The position numbers and the translations under genes were made by a program. From Periplaneta americana (taxonomy: Eukaryota > Arthropoda > Insecta > Blattodea > Blattidae), in assembly GCF_040183065.1 (NCBI RefSeq), contig NW_027185501.1, positions 832,001-896,000 on the forward strand: 64,000 nucleotides of DNA, given 5' to 3'. Position 1 is the first letter of the stretch. The number at the start of each line of letters is the position of its first letter. Below are positions 44,790 through 54,856 of this stretch, piece after piece. Under the pieces are notes generated by a model, which worked only from the letters and a program-made list of their open reading frames with translations, was not told where the DNA came from and did no database searches.

Positions 44790-47380
44790 GATTAGTTCCC
44801 TTTTGTCCATGTATCCATACTAGGATTAGTTCGCATTTTCCATGTATCTGTACTAGGATTAGTTCGCATTTTCAATGTATCTGTACTAGGATTAGTTCGC
44901 ATTTTCCATGTATCCATAATAGGATTAGTTCGCATTTCCCATGTATCTGTACTAGGATTAGTTCGCATTTCCCATGTATCCATACTAGGATTAGTTCGCA
45001 TTTTCCATGTATCTGTATAGGATTAGTTCGCATTTCCCATGTATCTGTTCTAGGATTAGTTCGCATTTCCCATGTATCTGTACTAGGATTAGTTCGCATA
45101 TCCCATGTATCTGTACTGGGATTAGTTCACATTTCCCATGTATCTGTACTGGGATTAGTTCGCATTTCCCATGTATCTGTACTAGGATTAGTTCTTTTTT
45201 TCCATGTATCTGTACTAGGATTAGTTCGCATATCCCATGTATATGTACTAGGATTAGTTGGCACTTTCCATATATCTGTACTTGGATTAGCTCGCTTTTT
45301 TCATGTATCGGTACTAGGATTAGTTCGCATTTTTCATGTAAATTATTCAAACTATGATTATTTCACTTTTTCCTTGTATCCGTACTAGGATTAGCTCGCT
45401 TTTTTCATGTATCGGTACTGGGAATAGTTTTCTTTTTTCCCTGTATCCTTACTAGGATTAGCTCTCATTTTTCATGTATCGGTACTGGGATTAGTTCTCT
45501 TTTTTCCATGTATCCGTACTAGAATTAGCTCGCTTTTTTCATGTATCGGTACTAGGATTAGTTCTCTTTTTTCCATGTATCCGTACTAGGATTAGCTCGC
45601 TTCTTTCGTGTATCGGTACTAGGATTGGATCTCTTTTTTCCATGTATCCGTTCTAGGATTAGCTCGCTTTTTTCATGTATCGGTACTAGGATTAGTTCTC
45701 TTTTTTCCATGTATCCGTACTAGGATTAGCTCGCTTTTTTCATGTATCGGTACTAGGATTAGTTCTCTTTTTTCAATGTATCCGTACTAGGATTATCTCG
45801 CATTTTCCATGTATCTGTACTAGGATTAGTTCGCATTTCCCATGTATCTGTACTGGGATTATTTCGCATTCCGATGTAGCTATACTAGGATTAGTTTGCC
45901 TTTTCCATGTTTCTGTACTAGGATTAGTTCGCATTTGCCATGTATCTGTACTGGGATTATTTCGCATTTCCCTTGTATCTGTACTAGGATTAGTTCCCTT
46001 TTTTCCATGTATCGATACTAGGAATAGTTGGCATTTCCCTTGTATCTGTACTAGGAATATTTCGCATATCCGATGTATCTGTACTAGGATTAGTTTGCCT
46101 TTTCCATGTTTCTGTACTAGGATTAGTTCGCATTTTCCATGTATCTGTACTGGGATTATTTCGCATTTCCCATGTATCTGTACTAGGATTAGTTCCCTTT
46201 TTTCCATGTATCCATACTAGGATTAGTTCGCATTTTCCATGTATCTGTACTAGGATTAGTTCGCATTTTCCATGTTTCTGTACTATAATTAATTCGCATT
46301 TTCCATATATCTGTACTGGGATTATTTCGCATTTCACATGTATCTGTACTAGGATTAGTTCCCTTTTTTCCATGTATCCATACTAGGATTAATTCGCATT
46401 TTCCATTTATCCATAATAGGATTAGTTCGCATTTCCCATGTGTCTGTACTAGGATTAGTTCGCATTTCCCATGTATCTGTACTAAGATTAGTTCGCATTT
46501 CCCATGTATCCATACTAGCATTAGTTCGCATTTTCCATGTATCTGTACTAGGATTAGTTCGCATTTCCCATGTATCTGTACTAGGATTAGTTCTCTTTTT
46601 TCCATGTATCCGTACTGGGAATAGTTCGCATTTCCCATGTATCTGTACTAGGATTAGTTCGCTTTACCCATGTATCTGTACTAGGATTAGTTCGCATTTC
46701 CCATGTAACTGTACTAGGATTAGTTCGCATTTTCCATGTATCTGTACTGGGATTATTTCGCATTTCCCATGTATCTGTACTAGGATTAGTTCTCTTTTTC
46801 CCATGAATCTGTACTATTAATATTTAGCATTTTCCATGTATCTGTATTAAGATTAGTTCGCATTTTCCATGTTTCTGTACTAGGATTAGTTCGCATTTTC
46901 CATATATCTGTACTGGGATTATTTCGCATTTCCCATGTATCTGTACTAGGATTAGTTCCCTTTTTTCCATGTATCCATATTAGGATTAGTTCGCATTTTC
47001 CATGTATCTGTACTGGGATTAGTTCGCATTTTCAATGTATCTGTACTAGGATTAGTTCGCATTTTCCATGTATCCATAATAGGATTAGTTCGCACTTCCC
47101 ATGAATCTGTACTAGGATTAGTTCGCATTACCCATGTATCCATACTAGGATTAGTTCGCATTTTCCATGTATCTGTATAGGATTAGTTCGCATTTCCCAT
47201 GTATCTGTACTAGGATTAGTTCGCATTTCCCATGTATCTGTACTAGGATTAGTTCGCATTTCCCATGTATCTGTACTGGGATTAGTTCGCATTTCCCATG
47301 TATCTGTACTGGGATTAGTTCGCATTTCCCATGTATCTGTACTAGGATTAGTTCTCTTTTTTCCATGTATCTGTACTAGG
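44790..47380. repeat. Array segment duplicated about 4.7 kb away (copy 2)
   Basis: Second copy of the 40,100-42,660 segment. Shared rare markers include CCGATGTAGCT (41,151 and 45,869), CTATAATTAATTCGC and CATGAATCTGTACTATTAAT. Confidence 0.82.
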
Positions 47381-48980
47381 ATTAGTTCGCATTTCCCATG
47401 TATATGTACTAGGATTAGTTGGCACTTTCCATATATCTGTACTTGGATTAGGTCGCTTTTTTCATGTATCGGTACTAGGATTAGTTCTCATTTTTCATGT
47501 AAATTATTCAAACTATGATTATTTCACTTTTTCCTTGTATCCGTACTAGGATTAGCTCGCTTTTTTCATGTATCGGTACTGGGATTAATTTTCTTTTTTC
47601 CATGTATCCGTACTAGGATTAGATCGCCTTTTTCATGTATCGGTACTGGGATTAGTTCTCTTTTTTCCATGTATTCGTACTAGAATTAGCTCGCTTTTTT
47701 CATGTATCGGTACTAGGATTAGTTCTCTTTTTTCCATGTATCCGTAGTAGGATTAGCTCGCTTTTTTCATGTATCGGTACTAGGATTAGTTCTCTTTCTT
47801 CCATGTATCCGTACTAGGATTATCTCGCTTTTTCCATGTATCGGTACTAGGATTAGTTCTCTTTTTTCGATGTATTCGTGCTAGGATTAGCTCGCTTTTT
47901 TCATGTATCGGTACTAGGATCAGTTCTCTTTTTTCCATGTATCCGTACTAAGATTAGACGCTTTTTTCGTGTATCGGTACTAGGATTGGTTCTCTTTTTT
48001 CCATGTATCCGTACTAGGATTAGTTCGCTTTTTTCATGTATCAGTACTAGGATTAGTTCTCTTTTTTCCATGTATCCGTACTAGGATTAGCTCGCTTTTT
48101 CCATGTATCGGTACTAGGATTAGTTCTCTTTTTTCCATGTATTCTTGCTATGATTAGCTCGCTTTTTTCATGTATCGGTACTAGGATCAGTTCTCTTTTT
48201 TCCATGTATCCGTACTAGGATTAGCTCGCTTTTTTCGTGTATCGGTACTAGGATTGGTTTTCTTTCTTCCAAAGTATCCGTACTAGGATTAGCTCGCTTT
48301 TTTCATGTATCGGTACTAGGATTAGTTCTCTTTTTTCCATGTATCCGTACTAGGATTAGCCCGCTTTTTTCATGTATCGGTACTAGGATTAGTTCTCTTT
48401 TTTCAATGTATCCGTGCTAGGATTATCTCGCATTTTCCATGTATCTGTACTAGGATTAGTTCGCATTTCCCATGTATCTGTACTGGGATTATTTCGCATT
48501 TCCGATGTATCTGTACTAGGATTAGTTTGCCTTTTCCATGTTTCTGTACTAGGATTAGTTCGCATTTTCCATGTATCTGTACTGGGATTATTTCGCATTT
48601 CCCATGTATCTGTACTAGGGTTAGTTCCCTTTTTTCCATGTATCCATACTAGGATTAGTTCGCATTTTCCATGTTTCTGTACTAGGATTAATTCGCATTT
48701 TCTATATATCTGTACTGGGATTACTTCGCATTTCCCATGTATCTGTACTAGGATTAGTTCCCTTTTTTCCATGTATCCATACTAGGATTAATTCGCATTT
48801 TCCATTTATCCATAATAGGATTAGTTCGCATTTCCCATGTGTCTGTACTAGGATTAGTTCTCATTTCCCATGCATCTGTACTAGGATTAGTTCGCATTTC
48901 CCATGTATCCGTACTAGGATTAGTTCGCATTTTCCATGTATCTGTACTAGGATTAGTTCGCATTTCCCATGTATCTGTAC

Positions 48981-49818
48981 CAGTGGCGTAGCGTCAATGT
49001 AAGCTAAAAAGCTTAGCTTCCCCAGTTAATAAAAATTTCATAATAAACCTGCAGTTTATGGGGAAAATTATTTCTCAATTTTAATAGAATTTATATTTAC
49101 GCATTAAATATTGTGATGCGGCAGCTCAGGATGATTTGTGATGCAGCAGTAAACAAGAAGCCTGCACACACCAGCTTCCAAGCAGACCGGTTTCTTCTGT
49201 GTAATCCACCCCGCAGATTTTCCATCCCTTCCTAAGCTACCCTAGTCGCAAGACTCGCAAAGAAGCTAGCTTTAACATTTAAAATAAGTAGTTTCCGCGT
49301 TATCCCTTTTCGTCTAGTTATGTTCAGTTGAAGTGTTAGTGTGCATTGTGGCTGATATAATAAATAATGAGCGAAATAACAGTTCCTGACACCAATTTAC
49401 TTGAATTTTTTTAGGACAACTGTACTATCAAAACTGACTTACGAACAAAAGTGTGATTTAAAAAACAAATGACCGACTCCCTTGCTGTCAATGAAGGACA
49501 CAACCAAAAGACAGACGCATACTTACGTAATGATACTAATATTGTGATTTCTCTAAGTATGACAGGGAGTGAGCTAATGTTATACGTACACGTGTCTATT
49601 TGTTAGAGATATGTGTAAACCGTGAAATCATATTTTAATACGTATCATTTGAGGTCATGCCTTATTGGTGTTACGATGTTCCAACCAATCTTCGACTGCT
49701 GACTTGAAATTGATTACTATTTATTTTAAGACTGTATTTTTGTAATACGTTTTCTCATATTGCATGAAAGACAACTTGAGTTAGCTTCCCCTACTCAAAA
49801 TTTCATGCTACGCCACTG
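48981..49818. mobile_element. hAT-type non-autonomous DNA transposon, 838 bp
   Basis: This is the only non-satellite DNA in the array. It starts CAGTGGCGTAGC and ends GCTACGCCACTG, a perfect 12-bp terminal inverted repeat. It is flanked by an 8-bp direct repeat ATCTGTAC (48,973-48,980 and 49,819-49,826) that belongs to the satellite monomer, so the empty site can be read in any neighbouring monomer. An 8-bp TSD and CAGNGG ends fit the hAT superfamily. A subterminal direct repeat TTAGCTTCCCC lies at 49,013 and 49,781. A possible trace of a transposase start (ATG at 49,367, reading MSEITVPDTNLLEFF then stop) is followed in another frame by a short TYEQKCDLKNK-like stretch. This is too short to assign, and no functional ORF remains. 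Confidence 0.9.
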
Positions 49819-51690
49819 ATCTGTACTAGGATTAGTTCTCTTTTTTCCATGTATCCGTACTGGGAATAGTTCGCATTTCCCATGTATCTGTACTAGGATT
49901 AGTTCGCATTTCCCATGTATCTGTACTAGGATTAGTTCGCATTTCCCATGTATCTGTACTAGGATTAGTTCGCATATTCCATGTATCTGTACTGGGATTA
50001 TTTCGCATTTCCCATGTATCTGTACTAGGATTAGTTCTCTTTTTCCCATGTATCTGTACTAGGATTATTTAGCATTTTCCATGGATCTGTATTAAGATTA
50101 GTTCGCATTTTCCATGTTTCTGTACTAGGATTAGTTCGCATTTTCCATATATCTGTACTGGGATTATTTCGCATTTCCCATGTATCTGTACTAGGATTAG
50201 TTCCCTTTTTTCCATGTATCCATACTAGGATTAGTTCGCATTTTCCATGTATCTGTACTAGGATTAGTTCGCATTTTCGATGTATCTGTACTAGGATTAG
50301 TTCGCATTTTCCATGTATCCATAATAGGATTAGTTCGCATTTCCCATGTATCTGTACTAGGATTAGTTCGCATTTCCCATGTATCCATACTAGGATTAGT
50401 TCGCATTTTCCATGTATCTGTATAGGATTAGTTCGCATTTCCCATGTATCTGTACTAGGATTAGTTCGCATTTCCCATGTATCTGTACTAGGATTAGTTC
50501 GCATTTCCCATGTATCTGTACTGGGATTAGTTCGCATTTCCCATGTATCTGTACTGGGATTAGTTCGCATTTCCCATGTATCTGTACTAGGATTAGTTCT
50601 CTTTTTTCCATGTATCTGTACTAGGATTAGTTCGCATTTCCCATGTATATGTACTAGGATTAGTTGGCACTTTCCATATATCTGTACTGGGATTAGCTCG
50701 CTTTTTTCTTGTATCGGTACTAGGATTAGTTCGCATTTTTCATGTAAATTATTCAAACTATGATTATTTCACTTTTTCCTTGTATCCGTACTAGGACTAG
50801 CTCGCTTTTTTCATGTATCGGTACTGGGATTAGTTTTCTTTTTTCCATGTATCCGTACTAGGATTAGCTCGCTTTTTTCATGTATCGGTACTGGGATTAG
50901 TTCTCTTTTTTCCATGTATCCGTACTAGAATTAGCTCGCTTTTTTCATGTATCGGTACTAGGATTAGTTCTCTTTTTTCCATGTATCCGTACTAGGATTA
51001 GCTCGCTTTTTTCATGTATCGGTACTAGGATTAGTTCTCTTTTTTCCATGTATCCGTACTAGGATTAGCTCGCTTTTTCCATGTATCGGTACTAGGATTA
51101 GTTCTCTTTTTTCCATGTATTCGTGCTAGGATTAGCTCGCTTTTTTCATGTATCGGTACTAGGATCAGTTCTCTTTTTTCCATGTATCCGTACTAGGATT
51201 AGCTCGCTTTTTTCGTGTATCGGTACTAGGATTGGTTCTCTTTTTTCCATGTATCCGTACTAGGATTAGCTCGCTTTTTTCATGTATCGGTACTAGGATT
51301 AGTTCTCTTTTTTCCATGTATCCGTACTAGGATTATCTCGCTTTTTTCATGTGTCGGTACTAGGATTAGTTCTCTTTTTTCCATGTATCCGTACTAGGAT
51401 TAGCTCGCTTTTTTCATGTATCGGTACTAGGATTAGTTCTCTTTTTTCCATGTTTCCGCACTAGGATTAGCTCGCTTTTTTCGTGTATCGGTACTAGGAT
51501 TAGTTCTCTTTTTTCCATGTATCCGTACTAGGATTTGCTCGCTTTTTCCATGTATCCGTACTAGGATTAGCTCGTTTTTTCATCTATCTGTACCAGAATT
51601 AGTTCGCATTTTCCATGTATCCGTCTTAGAATTAGTTCGCATTTTTCGTATAGGCATATTGGTACTATGATTAGTTCCTCTTTTACATGT
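49819..51690. repeat. Hierarchical 33-bp satellite array, right part and edge
   Basis: The array resumes in exact monomer phase after the hAT insertion. Class A monomers run to about 50,690 and class B dimers to about 51,540. The last copies (51,540-51,690) become irregular: CATCTATCTG, CCGTCTTAGAATTAG and a stretch around 51,645-51,690 with spacing changes. After that no monomer can be recognised. This is the true right edge of the array. Progressive decay at the edge is typical of satellite margins that escape homogenisation. Confidence 0.95.
50690..51600. repeat. Class B dimer blocks (67-bp period), last of 19
   Basis: Successive CATGTATCCG words lie 67 bp apart (for example 51,248 and 51,315). 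The plus strand is pyrimidine-rich, with T6 tracts every 33-34 bp. Blocks of the same type lie at about 2590-3225, 6703-7338, 12157-12750, 14350-15255, 16325-16842, 18583-19485, 20386-20905, 22652-23545, 24088-24985, 26052-26572, 29965-30465, 31497-32020, 34885-35710, 36748-37205, 40560-41085, 43385-44215, 45285-45795 and 47445-48430. Block edges are accurate to about one monomer. Confidence 0.88.
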
Positions 51691-52345
51691 GGAGTTGTAA
51701 TCGATATATACAGTAAGTTCGCAGTTTGCATACATCGTTCGTTACAGGCTACAAAATCTTACAGAACTTCCCAGTAAGTGAACTCTAGTCTCTTTAGTCA
51801 GTAGTTGTAATCTAGTGTTATCGTCTACAATGAAGTGAAGACAGCTCGTAAACTGCAGTCGCCTCTAAATTCCTTTCAAGGTAAGGAGGCTGAAGAACCA
51901 TGAAGGTTAAAAAGCTGAACAAACCACATTCCTATCTGAACGCTGCAATCCAAGATTATTTAGATTGCATAGTTTAATATGGAACACTAGCGAACCACTG
52001 TTTAAAGGTGTACAAGAATTCTATACAGCAGACAGCAAATAAAAGCCTGTGGACATCAGAGAAGTAAACGTTTTCGGCACAAGGAGTTTTGTGGCTGACT
52101 TCTTGTTGTGATCGATTTATCTGTATAGAAGGAACTCTATAATTCAGATACACAGATTCGAAATGTTTGTCACTTACATTGCAATTTCAAAGGATCGTGA
52201 CGTGCAATCAGTCTACACTATTCAAAATAAAATAATATATTCCTTTAACAATTAGCCCCACTGGAATCTGATATTTTTTTCCCAGATAAAAAGAGATTAA
52301 AGATGAATTAAGGTTAAAAACTTTACCACTCGTTCTGCATTGTAT
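51691..52345. other. No gene seen; unique DNA next to the array edge
   Basis: AT-rich DNA without monomers, significant ORFs or recognisable mobile-element ends. I see no promoter or RNA gene in it. Confidence 0.6.
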
Positions 52346-53285
52346 TACTTACTTACTTAGTTACTTTCTTACTTACTTACTTTTAGAGAACCCGCAGGTT
52401 CATTGCCGCCCTCACATAAGCCCGTCATTGGTCCCTATCCTGAGCAAGATTAATCCTGTCTCTATCATCATATCCCATCTCCCTCAAATCCATTTTAATA
52501 TTACCCCTCCATCTACGTCTCGGCCTCCCCAAGGGTTCTTTTTCCCTTCAGGTCTTCCCACTAACACTCAATATGCATGTCTGGATTCACCCATACGTGC
52601 TACATGCACTGCCCATCTCAAACGTCTGGATTTAATGTTCCTAATTATGTCAGGTGAAGAATACAATATGTGCAGTTCTGCGTTGTGTAACTTTCTTCAT
52701 TCTCCTGTAACTTCATCCCCCTTAGCTCCAAATATTTTCCTAAGCACCTTATTCTCAAACACCCTTAACCTATGATCCTCTCTCAAAGTGAGAGTCTAAA
52801 TTTCACAACCATACAGAACAACCGGTAATATAAGTGTTTTATAAATTCTAACTTTCAGATTGTTTGATTGCAGACTAGATAACAAAAGCTTCTCAACCGA
52901 ATAATAACAGGCATTTGCTATACTATTTTATTCTGCGTTTAATTTCCTCTCGAGTGTCATTTATATTTGTTACTGTTTCTCCAAGGTATTTGAATTTTCC
53001 AAAGGATAAATTTTCAAATTTTATATTTGCATTTCGTACTACGTTCTGGTCACGAAATATAATCATATATTTTGTTTTTATCTGCATTTAGCTACTTCCA
53101 AACCTATCTCTTTATTTGCTTGAAGTAAAATTCCTGTGTTTTCCCTAATCGTTTGTGCATTTTCTCTTAACATATTCACGTCATCCGCATAGACAAGCAG
53201 CTGATGTAACCCGTTCAATTCCAAACCCTCTCTGTTTTCCTGAACTTTCCTAATGGCATATTCTAGAGAGTGGGTACTTGAATAC
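52346..53285 (-). pseudogene. 5'-truncated LINE fragment, reverse transcriptase C-terminal part
   Basis: On the minus strand the fragment begins near 53,285 inside the reverse transcriptase and ends in a tetranucleotide tail (TTAC on the plus strand, 52,346-52,384). A 69-codon open stretch (53,078-53,287) carries the catalytic motif [11 protein letters not shown], the YxDD box of motif C. After that, stops and frameshifts break the frame. Recognisable pieces downstream include a FKYLG..VTNIND-like stretch and the C-terminal DLRE.GYDDRDRINLAQDRD / YVRAAMNLR region around 52,390-52,500. YxDD is diagnostic for reverse transcriptase. The RTE-like assignment is from memory of insect LINEs and is less certain. 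There is no RNase H and no upstream endonuclease, so it is a dead 3' fragment. Confidence 0.85.
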
Positions 53286-53419
53286 ATGTAATAAAGTTAA
53301 AATTAAATATATACATGCTATGAAATATTGAAATGATATAAAATTACAAAGTACATAATAAATACTTTCAAAGATTGTTTCATATCTACTGTTTCTTTTA
53401 TGTTTGTAGGTTTTATCGT

Positions 53420-54018
53420 GAGAAGACAGCCTTGAAATATGGAGGGTAGCTACATATATATTGAATAAGTAGTCGCGGACAGCCGATAAGGAATGGTCCT
53501 CCAGCTTAGGGGTTGGGCGAAGGACAAACAACCCATCACCGTAATAAAACAGCTTGTTACGAAACCTCAACATAAGCCTCGGAATGGGACTGATTCTATG
53601 GACTTTGAGAGAGGAACAGAGGCTAAGAATGTCTGAGAATAAGTTGCTTAGGAAAATATTTGGAGTTAAGAGTCATAAAGTTACAGGAGAAAGGAGAAAG
53701 TTACACAACGCAGAACTGCACTCATTGTATTCTTCACCTGACATGATTAGGAACATTAAATCCAAACGTCTGAGATGGACAGGGCATGTAGCACGTATGG
53801 GCGAATCCAGAAATGCATATGAAGTGTTAGTTGGGAGGACGGACCTTTGTGGAGGCCGAGACGTAGATGGGAGGATAATATTAAAATTGATTTGAGGGAG
53901 GTAGGTTATGATGATAGGAACTGGATTAATCTTGCTCAGGATAGGGACCGATGGCGGGCTTATGTGAGGGCGGCAATGAACCTACGGATTCCCTAAAAGT
54001 CAATTGTAAGTAAGTAAA
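53420..54018 (+). mobile_element. Internally deleted LINE copy with 13-bp target-site duplication
   Basis: Flanked by a perfect 13-bp direct repeat TAGGTTTTATCGT (53,407-53,419 and 54,019-54,031) and ending in a GTAAGTAAGTAAA tail. The 3' two thirds (about 53,596-54,000) encode the same C-terminal LINE region as the inverted fragment at 52,346-53,285: LREEQRLR, KIFGVKSHKVTGERRKLHN, LRWTGHVARMGESRNAYEV and, after a frameshift, INLAQDRDRW and YVRAAMNLRIP. The 5' part (about 53,470-53,595) does not encode reverse transcriptase. From memory it resembles the 5' untranslated region of the same LINE family. The copy therefore looks like a 5' end joined to a 3' end with the middle missing, yet inserted as one unit. 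Confidence 0.8.
53596..53996 (+). pseudogene. LINE reverse transcriptase C-terminal remnant (plus strand)
   Basis: Coding remnant of the internally deleted LINE. The first frame is open to 53,895 and contains the RLRWTGHVARMGESRN block common at the C-terminus of insect LINE polyproteins. It then shifts frame at the DNIKIDLREVGYDDRNWINL-like block and ends at the CCCTAA before the GTAAG tail. The catalytic YxDD domain is absent, so it cannot act as a polymerase. Confidence 0.8.
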
Positions 54019-54031
54019 TAGGTTTTATCGT

Positions 54032-54856
54032 TGGATGCAAAGTATTTAGGTTATATAGTTTTTACAATTTCATCTTGTTTTAACTTATTTTACGTCTAAG
54101 CTTGCCAAGAATGATGATCTCATGGATATAATATAGAAATAGGTGCGGGAAGTTTCCACTGAAAATTGAACACGGAATATTGGCCTGTAACAAGCTGCAG
54201 ATCAAAAAAGCGCATTTCAGCAATATCGATATTTTGTTATTCTTTTTAAAGTTCAGGATTTTATCAACAGTAATCTCACTAGAGGTTTTGATTTATATAG
54301 AGAAAATCAAAACTGGAGTGGGATTTAATTGACTATTACACGATTAGAAGAACGTTAGGCCTATATAAAGATTAGAAGTAACGAAGTACTCCAATACAAT
54401 AAAATATTAATTGACTTACGAAAATACAACTGTCTTCAAATGTATTATTGTACCATTTCAACATCACAAATATTAACTTACGCTAGATGGCAGTAATGTG
54501 TTATGATTAGCTGTTTTCTTGTTATCAGTTGTGCCAACTATGGAATATTGATTGAACTCTGTGAACGGTTACTGGTCAAGAAGGCTTTGTTGATTCAGTT
54601 TCATTTTTATTAAAACAGTTGCATTCCGCTTCAATTATCCGGATCCCAGTAATCAACGTCACTTGACAATGATATTCAATAAATCTTAGTATTAAACAAT
54701 CTCTGATACGTGACTATTCATAATATCATACAGCAGAAGCTATAACATAACCTAAATAATATAAATAAGTGTTAGAAAAGTTTTAATTAGGGATGATGAA
54801 ATAAACAAAAAAAGTTTTAATTAAGGATGATGAAATAAAAATAAACATGAATAATT
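54032..54856. other. No gene seen; AT-rich DNA with a short tandem duplication
   Basis: There is no supported coding region. A 34-bp near-perfect tandem pair with core GTTTTAATTA.GGATGATGAA starts at 54,780 and 54,814. The rest is AT-rich and unrecognised. Confidence 0.6.

Larger units (their letters stand above)
1..48972. repeat. Hierarchical 33-bp satellite array, left part
   Basis: The whole stretch is head-to-tail copies of a 33-bp monomer (class A, core CTGTACTAGGATTAGTTCGC, each copy beginning CATG) alternating with blocks of class B. B is a 67-bp dimer of a 33-mer (CCGTACTAGGATTAGCTCGC then T6) and a 34-mer (CGGTACTAGGATTAGTTCTC then T6). Frequent class A variants have CCATAC, CCATAAT, TTTCTG, or GTTCCC followed by T6 in place of the consensus; they recur in the same order and so define higher-order units. 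The array is already running at base 1, so its left end is not seen. Four of six frames of a class A monomer lack stops, which gives 11-residue-period ORFs up to about 309 codons on both strands. I treat these as non-coding. No promoter, intron or unique flanking exon is seen. Confidence 0.97.

Noticed and set aside
50690..51600. Phased T-tract DNA curvature in class B blocks
   Set aside because: T6 tracts recur every 33-34 bp, about 3.2 helical turns, so successive tracts do not face the same side. No strong curvature is expected from phasing alone.
1..51690. CRISPR-like array (regular 33-bp repeats)
   Set aside because: There are no unique spacers between repeats, the monomers are directly contiguous, and the surrounding DNA is eukaryotic.
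1..51690. Insect telomeric repeat (TTAGG) or its derivative
   Set aside because: The monomer contains GGATTAG but no tandem TTAGG, and the period is 33 bp and not 5.
52428..52775. 115-codon plus-strand ORF
   Set aside because: It is the antisense shadow of the minus-strand LINE fragment.
53250..53573. 107-codon minus-strand ORF
   Set aside because: It runs antisense through the 5' part of the plus-strand LINE derivative and unrelated DNA, and no domain is seen.
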